Source: CAYHKY01 sp964357355 (GTDB lineage Bacteria; Patescibacteriota; Microgenomatia; UBA10105). From it: 58,834 nucleotides of DNA. The stretch covers positions 1-58,834 of the forward strand of contig CAYHKY010000001.1 of the NCBI GenBank assembly GCA_964357355.1. Direction: 5' to 3'. Below the pieces are notes generated by a model. The model had not been told where the DNA came from. It saw nothing but the letters and a program-made list of their open reading frames with translations, and searched no databases. Positions 35,925 to 44,916 of the stretch are shown piece by piece. The translations under genes were made by a program, and so were the position numbers. How positions within the stretch are numbered: position 1 is the first letter of the stretch; each line of letters opens with the position of its first letter.

Positions 35925-35942
35925 ATTTACGAGAGGTTAAAA

Positions 35943-36842
35943 ATGAAATTATCTATAATTATTGTTAGTTTTAATACAAAGCGAATTTTAATGGACTGTA
36001 TCAAATCAATATATGCAAATTACCGAATAAATATAGAAATAGGTGAATTTGAAATAATTGTGGTGGATAATAATTCAACTGACGGTACTTGCGAAATTAT
36101 AACGAAAGATTATACATGGGTTACTTTAGTAAAAAATGCCAAAAACGTTGGTTTTTCAAAGGCTAATAATCTGGGAGTTAAAAAGAGCAAAGGTGAGGTG
36201 GTATTGTTTTTAAATCCGGATACTATCGTACCTGCAAAAACTTTGGAATTCGTTAGGAAAATATTGTTAGACGATAAATCAGCAGGCATTGCAACTTGTA
36301 AAGTATTATTGCCAGATGGAGGACTTGATGACGCATCACATCGGGGATTTCCTACTCCCTGGAGAGCATTTACCTTTTTTTTAGGTTTAGGCACTCTTTT
36401 GCCTCGCAGCAACATATTTAATGGATACCATTTGGGTTATCAAGACCTGCATCGGTTGCATCAAATTGATGCTTGTGCAGGCGCTTTTCTCATGATTAAA
36501 CGAGTTGTGGGACAGGCGGTGGGATGGTTTGATGAAGACTATTTCTGGTATGGAGAGGATTTGGATCTTTGTTTTCGAGTGAAAAAAAATGGCTATAAAG
36601 TCTTATTTGTTCCCGACGTTTCAATATTTCATTATAAAGGCGCTGCAAGTGGATTTAAGAAACACTCTGCGCATTTATCGAAAATTGATGATGAGACAAA
36701 AAAACGTATCACTAATGCCAGATTTGAAGTTATGAGGATATTTTATCGAAAACACTATCAAGACACGTATCCATCTTGGTTAACTTCGCTAATTTTTCTA
36801 GGAATTAAAATTAAACAAAAATTGACCGAGATGAATATATGA
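35943..36842 (+). CDS. GT2 glycosyltransferase, rhamnosyltransferase-like
   Basis: 299 residues and a clear paralogue of the previous gene: LSIIIVSFNTKRILMDCI, IVVDNNSTDGTCEI, NVGFSKANNLGVKKSKG, LFLNPDTIVP, CAGAFLMIKRVVGQAVGWFDE and YFWYGEDLDLCF. A ribosome binding site GAGAGGTT lies just before the ATG, stronger than at most genes here. It overlaps the following GT4 gene by 4 bases. Probably adds a second, different sugar in the same repeat unit. Confidence 0.84.
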   Translation: MKLSIIIVSFNTKRILMDCIKSIYANYRINIEIGEFEIIVVDNNSTDGTCEIITKDYTWVTLVKNAKNVGFSKANNLGVKKSKGEVVLFLNPDTIVPAKTLEFVRKILLDDKSAGIATCKVLLPDGGLDDASHRGFPTPWRAFTFFLGLGTLLPRSNIFNGYHLGYQDLHRLHQIDACAGAFLMIKRVVGQAVGWFDEDYFWYGEDLDLCFRVKKNGYKVLFVPDVSIFHYKGAASGFKKHSAHLSKIDDETKKRITNARFEVMRIFYRKHYQDTYPSWLTSLIFLGIKIKQKLTEMNI

Positions 36843-37939
36843 AAATCGGTATTGACGCGAGACTATGGAACGAAACAGGTGTCGGCAGGTATATTCGTGC
36901 GCTCGTGACCAACTTAGCTTCAACTGGTAATTCCCATGAATTTACGCTGTTTTTGAGAAGGCACGAATATAATGAGCTTCCACTTCCCGGTCCAGCATTC
37001 CGTAAGGTACTTGCTGATGTACCATGGCATACGGTTACGGAACAGCTCAAAATGCCGGCAATATACAGTCAAGCAAAGGTTGATCTTATTCATATTCCTT
37101 ATTTTGCAGTGCCTGTTTTTACTCCTTTACCGTTTGTGGTCACTATTCACGATTTGACCATCTCTCATTTTTCCACAGGTAAAGCCACAACTTTGGCTTA
37201 TCCGATATATCGTTTAAAACATTTTGGATACAAAATAGTCTTATCTTATGCGGTGAAGCGTGCAGCTACCATAATCACAGTTTCAGAGACAGTCAAAAAG
37301 CAACTCACTCAAGAATATTCGATAGATCCGGGAAAAGTAGTTGTCACTTACGAAGCTGGAGATTTGGAAAATGGAATTAAAAGTTCTAGAGGATTTCCTG
37401 ATCAATATCTGCTTTATGTAGGTAATGCCCATCCGCACAAAAACATTGAAAAATTGATTGAGGCATATGAAATGCTGCGTACTCAATTCCCGAAGTTAAA
37501 ACTTATTCTTATTGGTAAACACGATTATTTTTATGCTCGGATAAAATCATTAATTTCAGTAAAAAAATTAACCTCTGATATTATTCTTCCCGGCAATGTA
37601 TCCAATGCAGAACTAGTTTCTTGGTACAGCCATGCGGCTGTATTTGTGATTCCTTCGTTGGCTGAAGGATTCGGAATTCCCGCTCTTGAAGCAATGAGCT
37701 TAGAGTGTCCGGTGGTATGCTCAAATATTGGTGTGTTCCATGAGATTTATGGTGAGGCTGCAGTTTACTTTAATCTGAACAATAAAGAGGATTTGGTTGC
37801 TAAATTGATTCAGGTATTGAATAATAAAACACTTCGAAATGAATTAGTAAGGAAAGGAAAAAACAAAGCCCACGAATATTCGTGGAGCAAAATGACCCGC
37901 GAAACACTCTCAATTTATGAAAATTGCATTCGTATATGA
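36839..37939 (+). CDS. GT4 glycosyltransferase
   Basis: 366 residues. MKIGIDARLWNETGVGRYIR is the glycine-rich N-terminal loop, VTIHDLTISHF lies near 100, YVGNAHPHKNIEKLIEAYEML near 198 and PSLAEGFGIPALEAMS near 277-292 carry the nucleotide-sugar site and E-x7-E. It belongs to the same subfamily as the genes at 27842 and 28945. It overlaps the next gene by 23 bases. Confidence 0.85.
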   Translation: MKIGIDARLWNETGVGRYIRALVTNLASTGNSHEFTLFLRRHEYNELPLPGPAFRKVLADVPWHTVTEQLKMPAIYSQAKVDLIHIPYFAVPVFTPLPFVVTIHDLTISHFSTGKATTLAYPIYRLKHFGYKIVLSYAVKRAATIITVSETVKKQLTQEYSIDPGKVVVTYEAGDLENGIKSSRGFPDQYLLYVGNAHPHKNIEKLIEAYEMLRTQFPKLKLILIGKHDYFYARIKSLISVKKLTSDIILPGNVSNAELVSWYSHAAVFVIPSLAEGFGIPALEAMSLECPVVCSNIGVFHEIYGEAAVYFNLNNKEDLVAKLIQVLNNKTLRNELVRKGKNKAHEYSWSKMTRETLSIYENCIRI

Positions 37940-39035
37940 TCGGGCTAACAAAATAGGCGGTGCTGAACGAGTTTTGGTAGCTCTGCATGAGTTATATCCT
38001 GATGCACCTCTTTTTACTTTAGTACATGATCCCCAACGTGCTCCATGGTCAAATGGTTGGCAGGTAATAACTTCATTTATGCAACACATGCCATTTGCAA
38101 AAAAGTATCATGAATTATATCCAATAATACCTGTTTTTGCTTTTGAAATGTTTGACTTTGCAGATTTTGACGTAGTCATTTCCGTTACTGCAACAGAAGC
38201 AAAAGGCATAATTACCCGTCCAAAGACAATGCACGTTTCCTACATTCTTACTCCGACGCGTTTTCTCTGGAGCCACTTCGACGAATATTTCCGCAGTCCA
38301 ATTTTCAAATTCATCGCCAGTCCGCTTATAGCTGGATTGAGAATGTGGGACATGATTGCAGCGGGGAGACCTGATGTGCTTATAACCATTTCCAAATCAG
38401 TTAACGAACGGATTAAAAAATATTATAAAAGGGAAGCAGAAGTGATTTATCCACCGGTGGACACAGCAATGTTTAAAGCACAAAAGGTGAACCATCTTAG
38501 AAAATCCGTAAATCTGCGGAAAAATTATTTCTTAATCGTCTCTAGATTAGTGAGATACAAACGAATTGATTTAGCAATTGAAGCTTGCAATAAACTCAAT
38601 TTGCAATTAAAAATTGTTGGAGATGGATTGGATAAAGGACGATTAGAGAGGTTAGCCGGTTTAACAATTGAATTTCTTGGTAACTTGACTGATGATGATC
38701 TTTGCGCCTATTATCAAAATTGTCGCGCTTTGCTTTTTCCTCAAGAGGAAGATTTCGGGATAGCAGCACTGGAAGCTCTGGCTTGCGGTAAGCCTGTAAT
38801 TGCATTCAAAAGGGGGGGAGTGCAGGAGATAATTCTTGAAGGTAGGAATGGCGAGTTCTTTGAACCACAAACAGCCAAGGCGCTAATTACTAAACTTGAA
38901 AAATTCGCTGAAGACAAGTATAGTGCTACATTCTGCAGACAGAGTATTGAGCCTTATAGTAAAAAAAACTTTAAGAAGAAATGGAGTCAAATGATTAATA
39001 CTTTATGGTTAAAATATAAGGAGTCGTATATATGA
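37917..39035 (+). CDS. GT4 glycosyltransferase, WbaZ-like mannosyltransferase candidate
   Basis: 372 residues. MKIAFVYDRANKIGGAERVL opens the protein, HVSYILTPTRFLWSHFDEYF near 100 resembles the CHTPTRYLW block of WbaZ/WbdA-type mannosyltransferases, and FPQEEDFGIAALEALACG near 270-287 holds the E-x7-E motif. The next gene makes GDP-mannose and overlaps by 4 bases, which supports mannose as the transferred sugar. Confidence 0.8.
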   Translation: MKIAFVYDRANKIGGAERVLVALHELYPDAPLFTLVHDPQRAPWSNGWQVITSFMQHMPFAKKYHELYPIIPVFAFEMFDFADFDVVISVTATEAKGIITRPKTMHVSYILTPTRFLWSHFDEYFRSPIFKFIASPLIAGLRMWDMIAAGRPDVLITISKSVNERIKKYYKREAEVIYPPVDTAMFKAQKVNHLRKSVNLRKNYFLIVSRLVRYKRIDLAIEACNKLNLQLKIVGDGLDKGRLERLAGLTIEFLGNLTDDDLCAYYQNCRALLFPQEEDFGIAALEALACGKPVIAFKRGGVQEIILEGRNGEFFEPQTAKALITKLEKFAEDKYSATFCRQSIEPYSKKNFKKKWSQMINTLWLKYKESYI

Positions 39036-40114
39036 AAGCAGTAGTTTTTGCCGGCGGGGTAGGAACCCGTTTGTGGCCATTGTCACGAAAAAAATCACCG
39101 AAACAATTCGAAAAAATAGTGGGAAATTTGTCTACTTTGCAATTGGCGGCTCAAAGATTGCGGCCTGATTTTGCATGGTCTGATATTTATGTATCTACCG
39201 GACATGCATATGTCTCTACAGTACAAGAACAATTAAAAGAAATTCCTCCACGAAACGTCATCGGTGAGCCGGAGATGCGTGACGTTGGTCCAGCTGTCGG
39301 ACTGGTGACTGCAATACTCCATCGTGAGAATCCTCAAGAACCGATGGTGATCCTTTGGAGTGATCATCTTGTCCGTAAGGACGCATTGTTCCGCAAAATT
39401 TTGATGATTTCCAGTGAGGTAATGAAAGAAAATCCTAACCGGATCATTTTTGTTTCGCAAAAGCCCCGTTTTGCTAGTGAAAATCTTGGTTGGATTGAAT
39501 ACGGTAAAGAAGTGATGAATCATGACGAGGTGCATTTTCACGAGTTTGTAGATTTCCAATACAGACCTAATTCGGCAACTGCAGGACGTTACTACAAAAG
39601 CGGACATCACGCATGGAATTTGGGTTATTTTGTAACCACGCCTGCTTTTTTATGGGAACAATATAAGCGCTATGTTCCTAATCTATATAATGGTCTCTTA
39701 CGTATTCAAGCTGCTTGGAAAACAAATCGATATGAGGATGTGCTTGTATCTGTGTACCCAACACTGGAAAAAATTGCATTTGATAACGCCATTCTTGAGA
39801 AACTTGATCCTTCTCAAGCTCTAGTCGTGTCAGAAAATTTAGGTTGGAGTGATATTGGGGCATGGGAAGCGTTGAAAGAGGCTTTACAAGAGTCGCAACA
39901 AAATAATGTTACTCAAGGAAAAGTATTGTTGACTGATACCCGGGACTCTCTCGTTTATAACTATACTAATCAAATGGTAACCACAATTGATCTAGACGGA
40001 TATTTGGTGGTTAATACTTCGGATGTCGTGCTTGTATGTAAAAAAGATTCCGTACCGAAAATAAAAAAATTAGTCGAACGACTAACCGGCACTGAAAATG
40101 AGCATTTAACCTGA
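39032..40114 (+). CDS. manC: Mannose-1-phosphate guanylyltransferase (GDP-mannose pyrophosphorylase)
   Basis: 360 residues. FAGGVGTRLWPLSRKKSPKQF at 6-26 is the GTP-binding signature of mannose-1-phosphate guanylyltransferases, and VILWSDHLV near 107 is the metal-binding segment. SENLGWSDIGAWEAL near 268 is the mannose-1-phosphate region. The C-terminal isomerase domain of the long bifunctional form is absent. It makes GDP-mannose for the neighbouring GT4 enzymes. A good ribosome binding site (AAGGAG) precedes it. Confidence 0.9.
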   Translation: MKAVVFAGGVGTRLWPLSRKKSPKQFEKIVGNLSTLQLAAQRLRPDFAWSDIYVSTGHAYVSTVQEQLKEIPPRNVIGEPEMRDVGPAVGLVTAILHRENPQEPMVILWSDHLVRKDALFRKILMISSEVMKENPNRIIFVSQKPRFASENLGWIEYGKEVMNHDEVHFHEFVDFQYRPNSATAGRYYKSGHHAWNLGYFVTTPAFLWEQYKRYVPNLYNGLLRIQAAWKTNRYEDVLVSVYPTLEKIAFDNAILEKLDPSQALVVSENLGWSDIGAWEALKEALQESQQNNVTQGKVLLTDTRDSLVYNYTNQMVTTIDLDGYLVVNTSDVVLVCKKDSVPKIKKLVERLTGTENEHLT

Positions 40115-40117
40115 GAT

Positions 40118-40756
40118 ATGATGTATTCTTATATAAAGCGCGGAATTGACATAATTGGGGCTTTGTTACTATGTATCATTTTTCTGCCAATCGCAATTCT
40201 AACTGTCATAGCGATTAAAAGTGATTCACATGGACCGGTACTTGCGGATACTCCAGAACGCGTCGGTCAATTTGGTAAATTATTTAAATTGTATAAGTTT
40301 CGTTCGATGATTATCAATGCACATGAATTATTAAGAAAAGCTCCACGTTTCAAGGTGCTGTATGAGCAGTACAAGCGAAATAGTTACAAACTTTATGAAG
40401 ATCCGAGAGTGACTAAGGTGGGAAGATTTATCAGGAAACATTCTTTGGATGAAATACCACAACTTCTCAATGTTTTAAGGGGTGACATGAGTTTGGTGGG
40501 TCCACGTCCATATTATTCCGATGAGCTCACTGATCAGCAAAAGAAATATCCACACACGCGCGAACTAGTTAATATCGTTTTATCAGCTAAACCAGGGGTT
40601 ACAGGTGAATGGCAAGTGTCAGGTAGGAGTGAAGTTAATTTCGACAAACGCATCAAAATTGATGCGGAATACGTAAAACAAAAGTCAATCATCCATGACC
40701 TTCGAATTCTGTTGAAAAGTCCCTGGGTTATGATTAGCGGTAGAGGGGCAGTTTGA
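40118..40756 (+). CDS. Initiating sugar phosphate transferase (phosphoglycosyl transferase, WcaJ/WbaP core type)
   Basis: 212 residues, the minimal catalytic form. One N-terminal hydrophobic segment (~12-33), then KLYKFRSM near 62, DPRVTKVGRFIRKHSLDEIP near 97-116, SLVGPRPYYSDEL near 128 and KPGVTGEWQVSGRS near 161. The DE pair and PRP motif are the catalytic residues. It transfers a sugar-1-phosphate to polyprenyl phosphate and so starts the glycan. GPVLADTPERVG replaces the usual Q-x-R-x-G block, a mild divergence. Confidence 0.9.
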   Translation: MMYSYIKRGIDIIGALLLCIIFLPIAILTVIAIKSDSHGPVLADTPERVGQFGKLFKLYKFRSMIINAHELLRKAPRFKVLYEQYKRNSYKLYEDPRVTKVGRFIRKHSLDEIPQLLNVLRGDMSLVGPRPYYSDELTDQQKKYPHTRELVNIVLSAKPGVTGEWQVSGRSEVNFDKRIKIDAEYVKQKSIIHDLRILLKSPWVMISGRGAV

Positions 40757-40759
40757 TTG

Positions 40760-40765
40760 TATACT
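40760..40765 (+). promoter_or_regulatory. Possible -10 box (TATACT) before the DUF4012 gene
   Basis: TATACT sits just after the stop of the initiating transferase and 28 bases before the DUF4012 start. No clear -35 box. Suggests the glycan unit ends here and a new transcript begins. Confidence 0.3.
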
Positions 40766-40793
40766 GAGTTTTAGGTAACATGTAGTTTAACCC

Positions 40794-42842
40794 ATGAAAA
40801 ACCTGCTTAAACACAAAAGTTTGTCCGAATTGCATCAACCAAAGATGCCAATAGATCTGGGTCTTCGGGAAAATAAGTCGGATACTCAAACAGGAACATT
40901 CTCCAAAATCGATGTTCCCCAAACGATATTGAAACCTCCAAAACAAAAGAAACTCGGGAGAATTGGACTTATTATTTTAATCCTTGCGATTTTCATTGCA
41001 GGCGTGGTTACTTGGGGGGCGATATTACCTGTCAAAGCAGTATATACCAAGGTACAAAAACTTGCACAGATTTCCCGGGAACTCGGTGAATCATTAAAAA
41101 ATCAAAATCTCGAAGAAGCTAAAATAAAACTGCCTGAAGTGCAGAAAGAGCTTGTGAGTACAAAAACCTTGTGGGATAGTATCTGGTTATTTAAATTATT
41201 TCCCTTTTTAAACGTTTACCATAATGATGGGAGGCACGCACTAGAAGCTGCGGGATATGGTCTTGATGCTGTAGATATTGCGATAACAACAATCGAACCC
41301 TATGCTGATTTATTAGGGTTAAAGGCGGGTTCAAGTTTTGTTACTGGTTCAGCCGATGACAGGATTCAGGTAGCAGTCAAAACACTGGACAAAGTGACGC
41401 CAAAAATCACCGAAATAGGGGACAAAATAAAACTTCTCAAAAGCGAGGTCGATGCGATTGACCCGGGGAGATATCCGGAAGAGTTGCAGGGTAAAAAAAT
41501 CCGCCAGCGACTCATTGACGGCAAAAATTTACTGAATGAAACTACCGGATTATTTCTCAATGCTCAACCACTTCTTGAAGTGTTGCCGCAAATACTTGGT
41601 ACTCCCAAATCAAAGCGTTATATTGTACTTTTCCAAAACGACAAGGAATTAAGACCTACGGGTGGGTTTATAACTGCTTATGCGAATTTTCGGATTGAGA
41701 GTGGAAAAATGCTGGTTGAAAAATCTGATGATATATATGAACTTGACGGTCAAATTAAAACCAAGCGTCAGGCACCTCCGGAAATTCTCAATTTTCACAA
41801 AGGAGTTTACTATTTCAACATAAGAGATAGCAATCTGTATCCTGACTTCAAGAAATCAATGGAGCAATTTATAGAACTGTATCCTAACAAACCCTTTGAT
41901 TTTGACGGGATTATAGCTGTTGATACTCACGTATTGGTTGAAGCATTGAAAATTTTGGGTGAGTTTAATATTGCAGGGAGGAAATTTAATGCAGAAACTG
42001 ATCCGCGTTGTGATTGTCCGCGGGTGATTTATGAATTGGAGGATTATGCCACAAGGCCCGTGGCTTACGTTCGCGAAACCCGCAAAGACATTCTGGGAGC
42101 ATTATTACTTGAAATCATGAAAAAAGCCTTGGGAGTTTCACCATCCCAATATTGGGGACAATTATTTCAAATGGGGTTGAAAGAAATTAATGAAAAACAC
42201 ATCGTCGCATATATGGTAGATGAAAAGACACAAAAAGGAGTCGAATCACTCAATATGGGGGGTCGCATTGCAAATGGGGTAGAGGTTTTGGGTTACAAAG
42301 ACGCGCAAAATTGGGATTATCTTCATATCAACGATTCAAACATGGCTGGAGCCAAGTCAAATTTATTTGTTAAACACTTCGTTAGAGAAGATTATAAGGT
42401 TGAGACTGACGGATCGATAATTAAAACGATAACGATTGATTACAAAAATCCCGTATCACCTTCAGATTGTAATTTGGAACGGGGAAATTTGTGTCTAAAT
42501 GGAATTTTGAGAAATTGGGTACGGATTTATGTGCCTATTGGGTCAGAGTTGATGGAAAACAAAGGAAGTCAATCTCCCAAGGATGAAAGCGCACAAGACT
42601 TAAAAACGTACGAAGATTTAGGTAAAACAGTATTTGAAGGATTTGTAACTGTGCGACCTCTTGGATCTGCACAACTTACTTTTAAATACAGATTACCCTT
42701 TAAAAAAGAGGGCAATAAACTAACTACTTTGTATCAAAAACAACCCGGGACCGATGGACACGAATATAGCATAATGGTTAATGGTAAACAAAAAGACAAA
42801 TTTGCCTTAATGACAGATAAAGTGTTAACCATTTCATTATGA
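40794..42842 (+). CDS. DUF4012 membrane-anchored extracellular protein
   Basis: 682 residues. A polar cytoplasmic tail of ~55 residues ends in basic KQKKLGRIG, followed by one membrane segment (~58-80), a helical region (~85-260) and the DUF4012 core, with VLFQNDKELRPTGGFITAY near 281-299 as its signature. Most of the protein should lie outside the membrane. DUF4012 has no proven reaction but recurs beside polysaccharide genes; position directly after the initiating transferase suggests a role in glycan attachment. It overlaps recO by 4 bases. Confidence 0.8.
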   Translation: MKNLLKHKSLSELHQPKMPIDLGLRENKSDTQTGTFSKIDVPQTILKPPKQKKLGRIGLIILILAIFIAGVVTWGAILPVKAVYTKVQKLAQISRELGESLKNQNLEEAKIKLPEVQKELVSTKTLWDSIWLFKLFPFLNVYHNDGRHALEAAGYGLDAVDIAITTIEPYADLLGLKAGSSFVTGSADDRIQVAVKTLDKVTPKITEIGDKIKLLKSEVDAIDPGRYPEELQGKKIRQRLIDGKNLLNETTGLFLNAQPLLEVLPQILGTPKSKRYIVLFQNDKELRPTGGFITAYANFRIESGKMLVEKSDDIYELDGQIKTKRQAPPEILNFHKGVYYFNIRDSNLYPDFKKSMEQFIELYPNKPFDFDGIIAVDTHVLVEALKILGEFNIAGRKFNAETDPRCDCPRVIYELEDYATRPVAYVRETRKDILGALLLEIMKKALGVSPSQYWGQLFQMGLKEINEKHIVAYMVDEKTQKGVESLNMGGRIANGVEVLGYKDAQNWDYLHINDSNMAGAKSNLFVKHFVREDYKVETDGSIIKTITIDYKNPVSPSDCNLERGNLCLNGILRNWVRIYVPIGSELMENKGSQSPKDESAQDLKTYEDLGKTVFEGFVTVRPLGSAQLTFKYRLPFKKEGNKLTTLYQKQPGTDGHEYSIMVNGKQKDKFALMTDKVLTISL

Positions 42843-43402
42843 TCAGGACCTACAAGGTTAATGCAATTGTTCTTGCGCGTAGAAATATCGGTGAAGCCGA
42901 TAAACTTATTACGCTTTTCACCAAAGAATATGGCAAAAAAAAGGTGCTGGCAAAAGGAATCCGCCGTGTCAGTAGCAGGCGTGCCCCCTATCTTGAACAG
43001 TTTTCATATATACAGGCATTGATTCGGGTTGGTAAAACCCTTGATTATCTGACTGAAGTTAGTCCTCTGGGAACATTTTCATTTATACGGCAGCGGTTGG
43101 AACGAATAGGATTTGCCTACATTGTTTCTGAGCTAACAGACCGATTGACCGCCGAAAATCAGGAAGCCGAAGTAATATTTGACGATTTGGTAGCTTTTAT
43201 GGAGCGATTAAATCAAAAGGAAATGCAACGAAGTGAAGCGCAACAACTCACTATATTATTTAAAAAAAATATATTAACCACTTTAGGTTTTATCGGAAGA
43301 AATTTCTCCATGCATGAGATAGATCTTGATCGGCAAATTGAGAGTATTTTGGAAAGAAAAATGATGAGTCCACTTTTGTTGGCAAGTATTCAGTTAAAGT
43401 GA
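42839..43402 (+). CDS. recO: DNA repair protein RecO, short form
   Basis: 187 residues against about 240 for typical RecO. The N-terminal OB fold is clear (AIVLARRNIGEADKLITLF near 9-27, AKGIRRVSSRRAPYLEQFS near 38-56). The helical middle part is present, but there is no CxxC zinc-binding motif and the C-terminus is short. RecO anneals single strands and loads RecA with RecR. The gene looks complete, with start overlap and a normal stop, so the short form seems genuine. Confidence 0.82.
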   Translation: MIRTYKVNAIVLARRNIGEADKLITLFTKEYGKKKVLAKGIRRVSSRRAPYLEQFSYIQALIRVGKTLDYLTEVSPLGTFSFIRQRLERIGFAYIVSELTDRLTAENQEAEVIFDDLVAFMERLNQKEMQRSEAQQLTILFKKNILTTLGFIGRNFSMHEIDLDRQIESILERKMMSPLLLASIQLK

Positions 43403-43476
43403 TATATTCCTTATCTTCATGATTGATAAAGACATATTTCCTTAAGCGGGTTACGTGTGTAAAAAGGCTCTAATGA

Positions 43477-43482
43477 TATAAT
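43477..43482 (+). promoter_or_regulatory. -10 box (TATAAT) before glycyl-tRNA synthetase
   Basis: TATAAT ends exactly 6 bases before the ATG at 43489, in an 86-base gap. There is no ribosome binding site and no room for one after the expected transcription start, so a leaderless message is predicted. No good -35 box is seen at 16-18 bases upstream. Confidence 0.55.
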
Positions 43483-43488
43483 TCATCT

Positions 43489-44880
43489 ATGACAGACCTC
43501 TTAGAAAAAATTATTAGTCTTTGTAAACGGCGCGGGTTTGTCTATCCCACAAGCGAGATATATGGCGGACTGACAAGTTCTTACGATTACGGACCGTTAG
43601 GAGTTGAACTCCTGCGAAATATACGGGATGCATGGTGGAATACATTTGTGCACCTCAGAGAGAGCATGGTCGGGTTGGATTCACAAATTCTGCTGCATCC
43701 AACTACCTGGGTTGCATCAGGACACGTGAATTCATTTGCCGATCCGATGGTTGAGGATAAAAAGACTCACCGGCGGTACCGTGCCGATCATTTGATAGAA
43801 TCTTGGCTGGCCACGAAGGACAATAAGGATTTGAAAGGTTTACAGGTGGAAAATTTTACGCTTCCCGATATGGAGGCGTTTATCAGCAAATGGAAAATTA
43901 AAAGCCCTGATGGTAATGAAATTACTGCTCCTAAAAACTTCAATCTGCTATTTGAAACAAAGTTAGGTGTAGTAGAAGGGGAGAAGGAACTTCTTTATCT
44001 GCGTGGTGAAACAGCTCAAGGAATTTTTTCGAACTTCAAAAATATTGTTGACTCGACAAGGGTCAAATTACCATTTGGGGTAGCCCAAATCGGAAAATCA
44101 TTCCGCAATGAGATCACAACAGGACAGTTTATATTTCGGACTTTGGAGTTAGAACAAGCTGAAATCGAATTTTTCTTTGATCCTCAAGTTTCAGACTGGC
44201 ATGAACTCATGGCGGATTGGAAAGAGAGCATGTGGAATTTTGCAACAGATACGTTGGGAATTGATAAAGACCATTTACGCTGGCGAAAACACTCAGACAA
44301 AGAACGAAGCCACTACAGTAAAGAGACTTTTGACTTAGATTATCATTTTCCATTCGGATGGAAAGAATTATGGGGAGTAGCATACCGTACAGACTATGAT
44401 TTAACACAACACATCAAGCATTCAGGGAAATCACTTGAATACACCGATCCGGTTACACAAAGGAAATTCATTCCCCACGTGATCGAGCCGGCACTTGGAA
44501 TCAATAGAGCAATGCTCATGATACTTGCGGAAAGTATCAGGGGAGACGAAAAACGTATTTATCTGTCACTAAAACCAAAACTGGCGCCATTTACAGTAGC
44601 GGTATTCCCGTTAGTTGCCAATAAACCGGAATTAACTACCAAAGCAAGAAAAGTATACGTATTATTAAAAACTTCTGGTATCAAGGTAGTCTGGGATGAC
44701 AGGGGAAATATCGGCAAGCGTTACCTTTATCAGGATGAAGCGGGTACCCCGTGGTGTGTCACAATCGACTATGATACACTAGAAAATGATACGGTAACGG
44801 TAAGAGACAGAGATACAATGAAACAGGAGAGAATGAGTATAGTTAAACTAAGAGATTATTTCCATAACAAATTAGGATAA
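43489..44880 (+). CDS. glyQS: Glycyl-tRNA synthetase, alpha2 type
   Basis: 463 residues. Class II synthetase that charges tRNA-Gly. GFVYPTSEIYGGLTSSYDYG near 16-35 is the diagnostic start of the single-chain dimeric GlyRS, FRNEITTGQFIFRTLELEQAE near 204 is motif 2, and HVIEPALGINRAML near 327 is motif 3. The anticodon-binding domain follows (~360-463). UGA serves as a stop in neighbouring genes, so this is not a lineage that reads UGA as glycine. Confidence 0.95.
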   Translation: MTDLLEKIISLCKRRGFVYPTSEIYGGLTSSYDYGPLGVELLRNIRDAWWNTFVHLRESMVGLDSQILLHPTTWVASGHVNSFADPMVEDKKTHRRYRADHLIESWLATKDNKDLKGLQVENFTLPDMEAFISKWKIKSPDGNEITAPKNFNLLFETKLGVVEGEKELLYLRGETAQGIFSNFKNIVDSTRVKLPFGVAQIGKSFRNEITTGQFIFRTLELEQAEIEFFFDPQVSDWHELMADWKESMWNFATDTLGIDKDHLRWRKHSDKERSHYSKETFDLDYHFPFGWKELWGVAYRTDYDLTQHIKHSGKSLEYTDPVTQRKFIPHVIEPALGINRAMLMILAESIRGDEKRIYLSLKPKLAPFTVAVFPLVANKPELTTKARKVYVLLKTSGIKVVWDDRGNIGKRYLYQDEAGTPWCVTIDYDTLENDTVTVRDRDTMKQERMSIVKLRDYFHNKLG

Positions 44881-44916
44881 AATGTTTAGACACAAAAATT
44901 AACTTATTTATTTGCA

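Noticed and set aside
43403..43488. A tRNA gene in the gap before glyQS
   Set aside because: The 86 bases show no T-loop (GTTCRANNC) sequence and no acceptor-stem pairing.
43489..44880. Recoding of UGA as glycine
   Set aside because: UGA ends many well-delimited genes here (for example those ending at 14092, 27845 and 49033), with no domain continuing past it.
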